64,000 nt of DNA, taken from assembly GCF_004348115.1 (NCBI RefSeq), contig NZ_QPFB01000001.1:3612028-3676027 (forward strand), read 5' to 3'. Source of the stretch: Stenotrophomonas sp. ATCM1_4 (lineage in GTDB: Bacteria; Pseudomonadota; Gammaproteobacteria; Xanthomonadales; Xanthomonadaceae). The position numbers and the translations under genes are program-made. Under the pieces are notes generated by a model. That model saw only the letters and a list, made by a program, of their open reading frames with translations. It ran no database searches and was not told the origin of the DNA. This document shows, one piece after another, positions 54,186 to 63,581 of the stretch. Each line of letters opens with the position of its first letter. Within the stretch, counting starts at the first letter, position 1.

Positions 54186-55868
54186 ATGACCCGTCGAACC
54201 CCGCTCCTGCTGTCCCTCGCCGCGCTTGCCACGCTGTTGTCGGCCAGCTGCGACCGCGGCACATCGCAACCGGCCGGGACCGCGGCGGCACCGCCCGGCA
54301 CGGCCGTGCCGCTGTTCGAAACGTTCGGGGACCTGCATCGTGACGTTGGCACCCGCGTGCCGGCTGCCCAGCGCTATTTCGACCAGGGCCTGCGCCTGGC
54401 CTACGGCTTCAACCACGAGGCTGCGGCCCGCTCCTTCGCCGAAGCGGCGCGGCTGGACCCGCAGTGCGCGATGTGCGTGTGGGGCCAGGCACTGGTGCTC
54501 GGGCCGAACATCAACCTGCCGATGGATCCGTCGCTGGCCGGTGACGCCGCGATGCTCGCGGCCAAGGCCGCCGCACTGGCCGGCAATGCGCGCCCCGCCG
54601 ACCGTGCGCTGATCCAGGCGCTGCAGGCCCGCTATGCCGCGCCCGCACCGGAAGACCGCAAGCCGCTGGACCGGGCCTATGCCGATGCGATGGCGCGCGT
54701 GGTCCAGGCGTTTCCCGCCGATGACGATGCCGCGACGCTGTACGCCGAAGCCCTGATGGATCTCTCGCCCTGGGCCTACTGGAGCGCGGACGGCACGCCC
54801 GCCGAATTCACCGCACGCCTCGTCGGCGAACTGGAACGCGTGCTGGCCCGCAATCCGCGCCATATCGGCGCCATGCACTACTACATCCATGCGGTCGAAG
54901 CCTCCCCCGACCCACGCCGCGCCGAGCGCCACGCCGACGCCCTGGCCGCGCTCGCCCCCGGTTCCGGCCATCTGGTGCACATGCCGGCACACATCTACAT
55001 CCGCCTGGGCCGCTACCACGACGCCACCCTGACCAACCTGGCAGCGAGCACCGCGGACAAGGACTTCCTCGCGGTCTGTCGCGGCAGCAACGGCGTCTAT
55101 CCGCTCGGCTACGTGCCACACAACTGGCACTTCGCGACAATGACCAGCGGCCTCACCGGCTCGCGCACGCTGGCGATGGAAGCGGCCAGCCAGACCGCGC
55201 GACGTGCCGACCAAGCCGCGATGGGCGAGGCACCGATGCAGTTCATGCAGCAGTTCGTGGTCACGCCGTTGCTCACCCAGGTGCGCTTCGGTGACTGGGA
55301 CGCCATCCTCGCCGACACCGCGCAGGCACCGGCATTGCCGTATCCCTCGGCGATCGGCCATTTCGCGCGCAGCATGGCGCAGCTGCGCAAGGGGGCCCTG
55401 GCCGATGCCGCGCGCGAAGCCGAGGCATTGCACGCGATCACGCTGGACCCGGCGATGGCGCAGGTGAGCTTCTTCGACATCAACCACGCCGATGCCGTGT
55501 TGCGCATTGCCGACGCCCTGCTGCGCGGCGAACTGCTGCGCGCACAGGGCAAGCCCGCCGACGCCATCGCCGCACTACGTGAGGCCGCCACCGCCGAGGA
55601 CGCACTGGCCTACAACGAGCCCGCCGATTGGCCGTTGCCGATCCGTCCCTACCTGGGCGCCGCGCTGCTGGAAGCGGGCGATGCCAAGGCCGCCGCCGAT
55701 GTCTTCCAGCAGGACCTGAAGACCTATCCCGCCAACGGCTGGTCGCTGTTCGGCCTGGCGCAGGCGCAACAGGCGATGGGCCAGGCCGACGCCGCACGCG
55801 AGACCTCGCGCCAGCAACGTGACGCCTGGCAATGGGCCGATGCGCCGCTGACCTCGGCGCGGTATTGA
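54186..55868 (+). CDS. TPR-repeat lipoprotein
   Basis: A 560-residue lipoprotein; LLSASC gives the lipobox with Cys22. The body is helical with tetratricopeptide-type repeats, for example FDQGLRLAYGFNHEAAARSFAEAARLDPQC and LRGELLRAQGKPADAIAALREAATAED. CAMCVWGQALVLGPNIN contains a CxxC pair. HIGAMHYYIHAVEASPDPRRAERHADALAALAPGSGHLVHMPAHIY is a conserved core seen in exported proteobacterial TPR proteins of unknown role. GGAGTG precedes ATG 54186. Position opposite the metallo-beta-lactamase suggests no functional link. Confidence 0.85.
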   Translation: MTRRTPLLLSLAALATLLSASCDRGTSQPAGTAAAPPGTAVPLFETFGDLHRDVGTRVPAAQRYFDQGLRLAYGFNHEAAARSFAEAARLDPQCAMCVWGQALVLGPNINLPMDPSLAGDAAMLAAKAAALAGNARPADRALIQALQARYAAPAPEDRKPLDRAYADAMARVVQAFPADDDAATLYAEALMDLSPWAYWSADGTPAEFTARLVGELERVLARNPRHIGAMHYYIHAVEASPDPRRAERHADALAALAPGSGHLVHMPAHIYIRLGRYHDATLTNLAASTADKDFLAVCRGSNGVYPLGYVPHNWHFATMTSGLTGSRTLAMEAASQTARRADQAAMGEAPMQFMQQFVVTPLLTQVRFGDWDAILADTAQAPALPYPSAIGHFARSMAQLRKGALADAAREAEALHAITLDPAMAQVSFFDINHADAVLRIADALLRGELLRAQGKPADAIAALREAATAEDALAYNEPADWPLPIRPYLGAALLEAGDAKAAADVFQQDLKTYPANGWSLFGLAQAQQAMGQADAARETSRQQRDAWQWADAPLTSARY

Positions 55869-56010
55869 GTGCCTGCTGCCACGTCACGATACGGACGTAG
55901 CCGCACTTCGTCCCAGGTGCACTTCATCGCGCGCCATCACGACGCGGACCGGCGCCGGCGTCGAGGTGCCTGCGCGGTGTGCCCTGCCCTCTGTTCGTCG
56001 TCATTGGCAT

Positions 56011-56038
56011 GCCCTTGCCGCATATGTGCGCAAGGGGC
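56011..56038. terminator. Hairpin between the TPR gene and the H-NS-type gene
   Basis: CCCTTGC (56012-56018) pairs with GCAAGGG (56030-56036) around an 11-nt loop. It lies 9 bp after the H-NS-type stop codon in a convergent gap and probably terminates that gene. T-run absent. Confidence 0.45.
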
Positions 56039-56046
56039 ACGAGCCA

Positions 56047-56460
56047 TCAGCCCTGCTTGAACAACTTGCGCTTCGGGTTGGCCGGGGCCGCCTTGGGCGT
56101 GAGCTTGGCCACGCCGGGGACGAGGAAATCGACCGGGTCCTGGCCGAAGCGAACCTTGGAGGCGAGCCAGCGCGGCATCTTGCCGCGGCCGGTCCAGGTG
56201 TAGCGGCGGTTCTCCGGGTCACGGTACTTGATGGCCACCTTGGGCAGCTTGCGGCGGCGCGTACGCGGTGCAGCGCCTCCGTCCGTGCCTTCTCCGAACA
56301 CTTCCTCGATCGTGTAACCGGCCTTCCTGGCCAGCGCGGTCAGCTGCTTCTTCACCTTCTCGGCAGGTGGGCGGCTGACAAGCGCCTTGCGCGTCTGTTC
56401 CGCGGTGCGGATCAGCTGGTTCAACTCCCGCACGCTCAAGGAAGTCAGGTCTATCGTCAT
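56047..56460 (-). CDS. H-NS family nucleoid-associated protein
   Basis: A 137-residue H-NS/Xrv-type protein. The N-terminal helical oligomerisation part (LTSLSVRELNQLIRTAEQTRKAL) is followed by a Lys/Arg-rich linker (about 60-75). The C-terminal DNA-binding core is YRDPENRRYTWTGRGKMPRWL (79-99), with TWTGRGKMP close to the canonical H-NS motif TWTGQGR. A basic C-terminal tail (LTPKAAPANPKRKLFKQG) is typical of xanthomonad members. It should silence AT-rich DNA. ATG 56460; a longer start at 56475 is possible. Confidence 0.9.
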   Translation of the reverse strand: MTIDLTSLSVRELNQLIRTAEQTRKALVSRPPAEKVKKQLTALARKAGYTIEEVFGEGTDGGAAPRTRRRKLPKVAIKYRDPENRRYTWTGRGKMPRWLASKVRFGQDPVDFLVPGVAKLTPKAAPANPKRKLFKQG

Positions 56461-56581
56461 TGGTAGGGATCCCATGAAAAACAGGCCGGGGCATGGACAC
56501 CCGGTTGCAGGCAGTTTAGCGCGTCGCCGCCCTCGTCCGGACATGCGGCGGCGGATACCCCGCCAGCACCGGCACCCGCGA

Positions 56582-57469
56582 TCAGGCCGGCTCCTCGCCG
56601 AGCATCCGCACCAGCATCGCCGCCAGCGTCTTGACCTCCGGTTCGGCCGAGGGACGCTGCAGCAGCACCCGCTCGATGCTGTCCACCACCGGCAGTCCAC
56701 TCGCCGGACCCAGCACCACGTGCGCGGCGGTCACCGCGCGTGCCGGCAGCAGGCTGATGCCCAGGCCGTCGGCGACCGCGGCCTGGATCCCGCCCAGGCT
56801 GGAGCTGGTGAAGCTGATCCGCCAGCGCCGGCCCAGCGCCTCGACGGCATCGATCATGTCCTCGCGGTACAGCCCACGCGGGGGGAAGGCCACCAGCGGC
56901 ACCGGGTCCTGCGCGAAGGTGGGCGCGGCGGCGGCGTCGATCCAGCACATCGGCTCGGGCCAGCAGGCCAGGCCCTCGCGGCTGCCGCGGCGCTGCTTGA
57001 CCAGCACCAGGTCCAGTTCGCCACGGTCGTAGCTTTCGGCCAGGCCGCGGCTCAGCCCGCTGCTGACCTCCAGCTTCACGCGCGGGTGGTCACGGCTGAA
57101 GTCGGCCAGCAACCGGGTGGTGCGGCCGGCGGCGAAGTCCTCGGGCACGCCGATGCGGATGGTGGTGCCCGCTCCTTCGCCGGACAACGCGGCGGCCAGT
57201 TCCTCGTTCAAGGCCAGCATCCGGCGCGCATAGCCGAGCACCGTCTCGCCGATGTCGGTGGGGCGCGCATCGCGCACGCCACGGTCGAGCAGGCGCTGCC
57301 CCGCCAGCTCCTCCAGCCGCCGCACCTTCTGGCTGATGGTGGACTGGGTCGAGTGCAGGCGCGTGGCCGCGGCCGTGAAGCTGCCGCAGTCAGCCACCGT
57401 CACCAATGCACGCAGCAGATCGAGGTCGAAGATCGACCTATTTGATTTCTGAATATCACCCATCGCCAT
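56582..57469 (-). CDS. LysR-family transcriptional regulator
   Basis: A 295-residue LysR regulator. The N-terminal winged HTH (about 15-75) includes LLRALVTVADCGSFTAAATRLHSTQSTISQKVRRLEELAGQRLLDR. The remaining effector domain is normal in length. Two close ATGs (57469 and 57463) fit. A direct repeat, TATTTSATTTCTG at 57439-57451 and 57469-57481, surrounds its start and could be its operator. It is divergent from the ankyrin/amidohydrolase pair, the likely targets. Confidence 0.93.
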   Translation of the reverse strand: MAMGDIQKSNRSIFDLDLLRALVTVADCGSFTAAATRLHSTQSTISQKVRRLEELAGQRLLDRGVRDARPTDIGETVLGYARRMLALNEELAAALSGEGAGTTIRIGVPEDFAAGRTTRLLADFSRDHPRVKLEVSSGLSRGLAESYDRGELDLVLVKQRRGSREGLACWPEPMCWIDAAAAPTFAQDPVPLVAFPPRGLYREDMIDAVEALGRRWRISFTSSSLGGIQAAVADGLGISLLPARAVTAAHVVLGPASGLPVVDSIERVLLQRPSAEPEVKTLAAMLVRMLGEEPA

Positions 57470-57481
57470 ATTTCATTTCTG
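57439..57481. promoter_or_regulatory. Direct repeat at the LysR start
   Basis: TATTTGATTTCTG (57439-57451) and TATTTCATTTCTG (57469-57481) match in 12 of 13 positions, with starts 30 bp apart (about three helical turns). The first copy lies in the LysR coding start, the second at the divergent boundary. Spacing on one DNA face suits a dimeric regulator; LysR autoregulation is inferred. Confidence 0.5.
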
Positions 57482-57585
57482 GATGGAGCGGCCGACTTGT
57501 AGCATCGGCGCCAGCCCCGGGCAACTGCGCCGGCGGTCTGGAACGGCAAGCGGCGCGCCCGCGCCACGCATCTGGAGACGACATC

Positions 57586-58260
57586 ATGGCTACCCGGCAT
57601 TGGGTCACCACGCATGCATTGGCCGCGGCCATGCTGACCTCCTGTTCGGCCGGCGCCGGCGAGCCGGCACTGGCTGAAGCGCTGCACCAGGCCGCCACGC
57701 ACGGCGACGCCCGGCAGGTGACTGCCCTGCTCGAACGCGGCGCCCCGCTGGAGGCCCGCGACGGGGAAGGCCGCACCCCGCTGCTGGCCGCCGTGCGCCA
57801 GCGCCGCGCCGATACCGCGCGCGTGCTGATCCATGCCGGTGCCGACGTCAACGCCAAGGACCGGATCATGGACAGTGCCTACCTGCTCGCCGGTGCCAGC
57901 GGCCAACGCGAGATCCTGGAACTGACGCTGCAGCACGGCGCCGACCTGCGCAGCACCAACCGCTATGGCGGCACCGCGCTGATCCCGGCGGCCGAACGCG
58001 GGCACGTGGAGGTGGTGCGCACGCTGATCCAGGCCGGCGTCGATGTCGACCACGTCAACCGGTTGGATTGGACCGCGCTGCTGGAGGCCATCATCCTCGG
58101 CGACGGCGGCCCCGATCACGTGGCCATCGTGAAGCTGCTGATCGACGCCGGGGCCGACGTCAACCTCGCCGACGGCAATGGCATCACGCCGCTGCAGCAT
58201 GCCCGTCAACGCGGCCAGGCCGAGAACATCCGCCTGCTGCTCGCCGCCAACGCGCGATGA
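57586..58260 (+). CDS. Ankyrin-repeat exported protein
   Basis: A 224-residue protein of ankyrin repeats. The first 20 residues are hydrophobic and end MLTSC, a possible lipobox with Cys20. Repeats are regular: LHQAATHGDARQVTALLERGAPLEARDGEGRTPLL, ADTARVLIHAGADVNAKD, GHVEVVRTLIQAGVDVDHVN and VAIVKLLIDAGADVNLAD. Such periplasmic ankyrin proteins often accompany a secreted enzyme. It is 49 bp upstream of the exported amidohydrolase in the same direction, so it may protect or position that enzyme. GGAGA lies about 8 nt before ATG 57586. Confidence 0.87.
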   Translation: MATRHWVTTHALAAAMLTSCSAGAGEPALAEALHQAATHGDARQVTALLERGAPLEARDGEGRTPLLAAVRQRRADTARVLIHAGADVNAKDRIMDSAYLLAGASGQREILELTLQHGADLRSTNRYGGTALIPAAERGHVEVVRTLIQAGVDVDHVNRLDWTALLEAIILGDGGPDHVAIVKLLIDAGADVNLADGNGITPLQHARQRGQAENIRLLLAANAR

Positions 58261-58309
58261 GCACGGCGTCCTTTCCCCTGCGCACCCGCGCGGCCCACGA
58301 GAACCCCTG

Positions 58310-59764
58310 ATGAAGACCACGCTTTCCCTGGCCATTTCGGCCCTGTTCGCGGTTGCGCTGCCGGCGCTGGCTGCCCCGTCCAGCGCCGATGTGCTGATCC
58401 GCCATGCCACCGTGGTCGACGTGGAGCACGCCCGCCTGCAGCCCGGCCAGGCGGTGGCCATCCGCGGCCAGGACATCGTCGCGGTCGGCGATGACGCCAG
58501 CTTGGCCCGGCAGTGGCGGGCCACGCAGGTGGTCGATGCCGGCAACCGTTACCTGATCCCCGGGCTGTGGGACATGCACGTCCACTTCGGTGGTGGCCCG
58601 GCCCTGGTCGAGGAGAACAAGGCGCTGCTGCCGCTGTACGTGGCGCATGGCATCACCACTGTGCGCGATGCCTCCGGCGACCTGCCCGAGCAGGTGTTGT
58701 CGTGGCGCGGGCAGATCGCCGCCGGCCAGCTGTTTGGCCCGCAGCTGTTCACCTCCGGCGCCAAGATCGAAGGCATCGCGCCGGTCTGGAAAGGCACCCT
58801 CGAGGCCGGCGACGAAGCCGGCGTGGACGCGGCGCTGGACCGCGAGCAGCGCGACCAGGTGGACTTCGTGAAGATCACCGACAGCACGCTCAAGCCCGAG
58901 CTGTTCCTGTACGCGCTGCGCCAGGCCAAGCAGCGTGGCCTGCGCACCTCCGGCCACATCCCGATGGCGTTGACCGTGGAACAGGCCGTCGATGCGGGCA
59001 TCAGTTCGATCGAACACCTGGACTACGCGTTCAAGGCGGGCGTGAAGGACGAGGCGGCCATCGCCGCCGACTTCGCCGCCGGGCGCATCGACCGCGCCGA
59101 GGCCAACGCGCGGCTGCGGCGTGGCTTCGACCGGGACACCGCGATGGCGGCCTACCGCCGCTTCGCCGCACACGGCGTGGCGGTGACCCCGACCCTGGAC
59201 GGTGGGCGCATCATCGATTTCCTCGACGTCGAACCACATGCCGACGACGCCTACCTGGCCTATATCGGCCCGGGCCTGCGCAAGACCTACGCCTGGCGCG
59301 TGGACCGTGCCGCCAAGGCCACGCCACAGCAGATCCAGGACCGCCATGCGCACTACGCGCAGGTCGCCGCGGTGTTGCCGATGCTGCAGCAGGCCGGCGT
59401 GCAGATCATGGCCGGCACCGATGCGGGTTTCCTCAACTCGTACAACTATCCCGGCATCGGCCTGCACAACGAACTGGCGTTGTACGTGCGTGAAGGGTTG
59501 AGCGCACCGCAGGCGCTGGCGGCGGCGACCCGCGCCGGCCCGGCCTGGTTCGGCAAGCTCGACCGCTACGGCGCGGTGCAGGCCGGCAAGGCCGCCGACC
59601 TGGTGCTGCTGGAGCGCAACCCGCTGCAGGACATCGGTGCGACCACCGCAATCAATACAGTGATCCTGCGCGGCCAGGTCCAGGACCGCGCGGCGCTGGA
59701 TGCACTGCTCGACGCCACCCGTGCGCAGGTGAAGGCCTGGAACGCAGCCGACGCCGCCGATTGA
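58310..59764 (+). CDS. Exported metal-dependent amidohydrolase
   Basis: A 484-residue amidohydrolase-superfamily enzyme with a signal peptide (1-21, ALA). Metal ligands: His90 and His92 in DMHVHFGGG, the Lys in VDFVKITDS that is usually carbamylated, the His of TSGHIP, the His of SSIEHLDY and the Asp of MAGTDAG. The set resembles imidazolonepropionase/Xaa-Pro-type exported members such as prolidase-like enzymes of xanthomonads. Substrate unknown. It follows the ankyrin gene by 49 bp; LysR is divergent upstream. Confidence 0.9.
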   Translation: MKTTLSLAISALFAVALPALAAPSSADVLIRHATVVDVEHARLQPGQAVAIRGQDIVAVGDDASLARQWRATQVVDAGNRYLIPGLWDMHVHFGGGPALVEENKALLPLYVAHGITTVRDASGDLPEQVLSWRGQIAAGQLFGPQLFTSGAKIEGIAPVWKGTLEAGDEAGVDAALDREQRDQVDFVKITDSTLKPELFLYALRQAKQRGLRTSGHIPMALTVEQAVDAGISSIEHLDYAFKAGVKDEAAIAADFAAGRIDRAEANARLRRGFDRDTAMAAYRRFAAHGVAVTPTLDGGRIIDFLDVEPHADDAYLAYIGPGLRKTYAWRVDRAAKATPQQIQDRHAHYAQVAAVLPMLQQAGVQIMAGTDAGFLNSYNYPGIGLHNELALYVREGLSAPQALAAATRAGPAWFGKLDRYGAVQAGKAADLVLLERNPLQDIGATTAINTVILRGQVQDRAALDALLDATRAQVKAWNAADAAD

Positions 59765-59859
59765 ACCGGCACTTCGGCCGGCGCGCGTGACCGCATGGCG
59801 CACGCGCGCCATCCGTGGATTCGACCAAGGGGACGTGCAGGCGTCCCCGCCTGACCGGC

Positions 59860-60555
59860 TCAGCCCTTGCCGGCCACGCCCGGGCACTGCCCCGCACCCG
59901 GTGCCTTGACTGGATGGTCCGGCTCCAGCGTGAGCCGCTGGATGTCGGAGAACAGCTGCTCCACCGGCATGCCGAACGGCACGAACAGGCGCACCTTGCC
60001 CTGGCGGTCGAACAGGTAGCCGCCCGCGGTATGCGTCATCGCGTACGCGCCGGGCACCGGGCCGTCCTCGCGCTCATAGAACGCCTTGAAACGCGACGCC
60101 ATGGCGGCCAGTTGATCGGCATCACCGACCAACGCGGTCGCGCTGGGATCGAAGGCTTTCACGTAAGTCTGCGCGACCGCGGGCGTATCCCGCTCGGGGT
60201 CGACGGTGACGAACACCACCTGCAACTTGTCCGCGTCCGAACCCATCAGGTGCTTGACCTGGCCCAGCTCGACCATCGTGGTCGGGCACACGTCCGGGCA
60301 GCTGGTGAAGCCGAAGAACAGGTAGGTGACCTTGCCCTGGAAGTCGGCCGGCGAGCGGTTGACGCCGCTGCTGTCGGGCAGCGTCCAATGCTGGCCCAGG
60401 TCCTGGCAGGAGATGTCCTTGCCGTAATAGTCGAGCTTGGGCTTGGCCGCGCAGGCGACCAGCAGCAGGCTGGCGGCGGTGACCAGCACGACGGGAAGGG
60501 AAAACGTGCGTGCCAGCGCGGCCAGGCCGGTGGCAAGGGGAAAATGACGGGACAT
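59860..60555 (-). CDS. SCO1/SenC-family copper lipoprotein
   Basis: A 231-residue thioredoxin-fold copper chaperone or thiol oxidoreductase. A lipoprotein signal ends LLVAC (Cys35). Copper ligands are Cys86 and Cys90 in FTSCPDVCP and His175 in AMTHTAGGYL. SCO proteins normally load CuA in cytochrome c oxidase subunit II; the neighbouring bo3 oxidase has no CuA, so here it may supply copper to CuB or act in redox control. It is downstream of cyoD on the same strand, after a hairpin. Confidence 0.9.
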   Translation of the reverse strand: MSRHFPLATGLAALARTFSLPVVLVTAASLLLVACAAKPKLDYYGKDISCQDLGQHWTLPDSSGVNRSPADFQGKVTYLFFGFTSCPDVCPTTMVELGQVKHLMGSDADKLQVVFVTVDPERDTPAVAQTYVKAFDPSATALVGDADQLAAMASRFKAFYEREDGPVPGAYAMTHTAGGYLFDRQGKVRLFVPFGMPVEQLFSDIQRLTLEPDHPVKAPGAGQCPGVAGKG

Positions 60556-60595
60556 GGCGTTGGCAATGCGAGGGACGGCCTGCGACGGACACGCA

Positions 60596-60623
60596 ACGGG
60601 CCGGCAGTTGCCTGCCGGCCCGT
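60596..60623 (-). terminator. Hairpin between cyoD and the SCO gene
   Basis: ACGGGCCGGCA (60596-60606) and TGCCGGCCCGT (60613-60623) form a perfect 11-bp stem with a 6-nt loop, 9 bp after cyoD. No T-run follows, so it may be a partial terminator or a processing or stability element within the operon. Confidence 0.5.
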
Positions 60624-60632
60624 GCGACGGCG

Positions 60633-60965
60633 TCAGTTGACCATCATGTGGAAGTGCATGCTCCAGATGATCCAGACCGAAAGCGCGACCACGATGAAAA
60701 GGATGACCAGCGTGAAAACGAAACTGGCCAGGTTCCAGCCGCCTTCCGAGGAGCGGTTCATGTGCAGGAAGTAGACCAGCTGCACGATGATCTGCACCAC
60801 GGCGAAGGCCACCAGCAGGAACAGCGTCAACGGCCGCGACAGCGTCGGGTTCATCACCAGCAGGAACGGGATGACGGTCAGTACCGCGCAGATCACGAAG
60901 CCGATCAGGTAGGAACGGGTGGAACCGTGGCCGCCACCGGCGCGGGAAGTATCGATGTCGGACAT
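60633..60965 (-). CDS. cyoD: Cytochrome bo3 ubiquinol oxidase subunit IV
   Basis: A 110-residue three-helix subunit IV. RSYLIGFVICAVLTVIPFLLVM, LFLLVAFAVVQIIVQLVYFLHMN and VFTLVILFIVVALSVWIIWSMHFHMM are the three membrane helices of CyoD; length matches E. coli (109 aa). It helps CuB binding in subunit I assembly. Starts 2 bp after cyoC stop (TGAGCATG), indicating translational coupling. Confidence 0.95.
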   Translation of the reverse strand: MSDIDTSRAGGGHGSTRSYLIGFVICAVLTVIPFLLVMNPTLSRPLTLFLLVAFAVVQIIVQLVYFLHMNRSSEGGWNLASFVFTLVILFIVVALSVWIIWSMHFHMMVN

Positions 60966-60967
60966 GC

Positions 60968-61597
60968 TCAGAACGCTCCAACCAGATAGACGAAGGTGAA
61001 CACGCAGATCCAGACCAGGTCCAGGAAGTGCCAGAACAGGCTCAGGCAGGAAATGCGGGTGACGTTGGTGGCGGTCAGGCCGCGGCGATGCACCTGGTGC
61101 ATCACCACCGCCATCCACAGCAGGCCGCTGGCCACATGCAGGCCGTGCGTTCCGACCAGCGCGAAGAACGCCGACAGGTAGGCACTGGTGCTGGGCCCGG
61201 CACCTTCCTGGATCAGGTGGCTGAACTCGAACAGCTCCATGCCGATGAAGGTGGCGCCGAGCGCGAACGTCACGCCCAGCCACGCCAGCACAGCCTGCTT
61301 GTTCCGGCGGTGCATGGCCAGCACGGCCTGGCCGTAGGTGATGCTGGAGAACAGCAGCACGAAGGTTTCCACCATCACGAACGGCAGCGAGAACAGCTCC
61401 TTGCCGGTCGGGCCGCCCGCATACTCGGTGCTGAGCACCGCGTAGGAAGCGAACAGCGAGCCGAACAGCACCAGGTCGGACATGAGGTAGATCCACATGC
61501 CGAAGACCTTCATGCCGCCCTGCGCATGGCCGTGGTCATCGTGGCCGTGGTCGGCCACCGGCTCGGTGATGGCGGCGGTGTTGGACATCAGGTTCAT
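60968..61597 (-). CDS. cyoC: Cytochrome bo3 ubiquinol oxidase subunit III
   Basis: A 209-residue heme-copper oxidase subunit III. Five membrane helices; a His/Asp-rich N-terminal segment ([14 protein letters not shown]) precedes [34 protein letters not shown] and [19 protein letters not shown] are family motifs. The start overlaps the cyoB stop (ATGA at 61597-61594). Confidence 0.95.
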   Translation of the reverse strand: MNLMSNTAAITEPVADHGHDDHGHAQGGMKVFGMWIYLMSDLVLFGSLFASYAVLSTEYAGGPTGKELFSLPFVMVETFVLLFSSITYGQAVLAMHRRNKQAVLAWLGVTFALGATFIGMELFEFSHLIQEGAGPSTSAYLSAFFALVGTHGLHVASGLLWMAVVMHQVHRRGLTATNVTRISCLSLFWHFLDLVWICVFTFVYLVGAF

Positions 61598-63576
61598 GCG
61601 GTCACCCCGTGCTGCTTGAGCTTGCTCTGGTGCTGGTTCTCGATGCGCGTCACTTCCTCGGCGCTGACGTAGTAGTCCACGTCCTCGTCGTAGGAGCGCA
61701 CGATCAGGGTCACGATCATCGCCACGAAGCTGGCGCCGGCCATCCACCAGATATGCCAGATCAAGGCAAAGCACAGCGCCAGGATCCAGACGTTGAGGAT
61801 CAGCGGCACGCCGGTGTTCTTCGGCATGTGGATCGGCGCGTAGGCCTTCGGTGGCGGTGGCAGGCCTTGCTTCTTGGCCTCATGGAACGCATCCAGCTGG
61901 TCGGCCTTCGGTACCACGGCGAAGTTGTAGAACGGCGGCGGCGACGGCGTTGCCCATTCCAGCGTGCGGGCATTCCACGGGTCGCCGGTGACGTCCAGGT
62001 TCTTCTTGCGGTCGCGGATGCTGACGTAGATCTGCACCAGCATCAGCACGATGCCCGCGAACACGAACAATGCACCGACGAAGGCCACGATCAGGTACGG
62101 TGTCCACGCCGGGTTGTCGTACTGGTTCATGCGCCGGGTCATGCCCATGAAGCCGAGCATGTACAGCGGCATGAAGGCCAGGTAGAAGCCGATCACCCAG
62201 CAGGCGAAGGACCACTTGCCCAGGCGCTCGTTGAGGGTGAAGCCGAACACCTTCGGGAACCAGTAGGCGAAGCCGGCCAGGTAGCCGAACAACGCGCCAC
62301 CGATGATGGTGTTGTGGAAGTGGGCGACGAGGAACAGGCTGTTGTGCAGCAGGAAGTCCGCGCCCGGGATGGCCAGCAGGACGCCGGTCATGCCGCCGAT
62401 GGTGAACGTCACCAGGAAGGCGATGGTCCACAGCATCGGCACGCTGAACTCCACGCGTCCGCCGTACATGGTGAACAGCCAGGTGAAGATCTTCACGCCG
62501 GTGGGGATGGCGATGATCATCGTCATGATGCCGAAGAACGCATTGACGCTGGCGCCCGAGCCCATAGTGAAGAAGTGGTGCAACCACACCACGAACGACA
62601 GGATGCCGATCGCCAGCGTCGCGCCCACCATCGACTTGTAGCCGAACAGCTTCTTGCGCGCGAAGGTGGCGGTTACTTCAGAGAAGATGCCGAACGCCGG
62701 CAGTACCAGGATGTACACCTCCGGGTGGCCCCAGGCCCACACCAGGTTGACGTACATCATCGGGTTGCCACCCAGGTCATTGGTGTAGAAGTGGAAGTCC
62801 AGGTAGCGGTCCAGCGTCAACGCACCGAGCGCGACGGTCAGGATCGGGAACGCGGCGATGATGATCACGCTGGTGACCAGCACGGTCCAGGTGAACACCG
62901 GCATCTTCATCAGGGTCATGCCCGGCGCACGCATGCGCAGGATGGTGATGAACAGGTTGACGCCGGTCAGCAGTGTGCCCACGCCCGACGCCTGCAATGC
63001 CCAGATGTAGTAATCGACACCCACCCCCGTGCTGAACTCCAGCCCCGACAGCGGCGGATAGGCGACCCAGCCGGTCATCGCGAACTCGCCAACCCCCAGC
63101 GAGATCATCATCAACGCGGCGCCGACCACGAAGATCCAGAAGCTGAAGGCATTGAGGAACGGGAACGCCATGTCGCGCGCACCGATCTGCAGCGGCACGA
63201 TGATGTTCATCAGGCCGACCACGAACGGCGTGGCGACGAAGAAGATCATGATCACGCCATGCGCGGTGAAGATCTGGTCGTAGTGCTCCGGCGGCAGGAA
63301 GCCCTCGCTGCCCGGGCCGGCGGCGGCCAGCTGCGCACGCATCATCAGCGCGTCGGCGAAGCCGCGCACCAGCATCACCAACGCCACCACGACATACATG
63401 ATGCCGATCTTCTTGTGGTCCACGGTGGTGAACCAGTCGCGCCAGAGCGTGCCCCAGAGCTTGAAATAGGTCACCGCGCCCAGCAGCGCGAGGCCGCCGA
63501 GCACCATGCCCAACAATGTCACCACGACGATCGGCTCGTGCAACGGCACGGCGTCCCACGTCAACTTACCGAACAT
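61594..63576 (-). CDS. cyoB: Cytochrome bo3 ubiquinol oxidase subunit I
   Basis: A 660-residue heme-copper oxidase subunit I that reduces oxygen and pumps protons. Numbering matches E. coli CyoB exactly: low-spin heme ligand His106, CuB ligands His284, His333 and His334, Tyr288 cross-linked to His284, Glu286 of the D channel, high-spin heme ligand His419 and His421. Quinol-site residues Arg71, Asp75, His98 and Gln101 are also present, so it is a quinol and not a cytochrome c oxidase. ATG 63576 gives MFGKLTW as in E. coli, with AGGAG 8 nt upstream; an ATG at 63582 overlaps the cyoA stop (TAATG). Confidence 0.97.
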   Translation of the reverse strand: MFGKLTWDAVPLHEPIVVVTLLGMVLGGLALLGAVTYFKLWGTLWRDWFTTVDHKKIGIMYVVVALVMLVRGFADALMMRAQLAAAGPGSEGFLPPEHYDQIFTAHGVIMIFFVATPFVVGLMNIIVPLQIGARDMAFPFLNAFSFWIFVVGAALMMISLGVGEFAMTGWVAYPPLSGLEFSTGVGVDYYIWALQASGVGTLLTGVNLFITILRMRAPGMTLMKMPVFTWTVLVTSVIIIAAFPILTVALGALTLDRYLDFHFYTNDLGGNPMMYVNLVWAWGHPEVYILVLPAFGIFSEVTATFARKKLFGYKSMVGATLAIGILSFVVWLHHFFTMGSGASVNAFFGIMTMIIAIPTGVKIFTWLFTMYGGRVEFSVPMLWTIAFLVTFTIGGMTGVLLAIPGADFLLHNSLFLVAHFHNTIIGGALFGYLAGFAYWFPKVFGFTLNERLGKWSFACWVIGFYLAFMPLYMLGFMGMTRRMNQYDNPAWTPYLIVAFVGALFVFAGIVLMLVQIYVSIRDRKKNLDVTGDPWNARTLEWATPSPPPFYNFAVVPKADQLDAFHEAKKQGLPPPPKAYAPIHMPKNTGVPLILNVWILALCFALIWHIWWMAGASFVAMIVTLIVRSYDEDVDYYVSAEEVTRIENQHQSKLKQHGVTA

Positions 63577-63581
63577 GCTCA

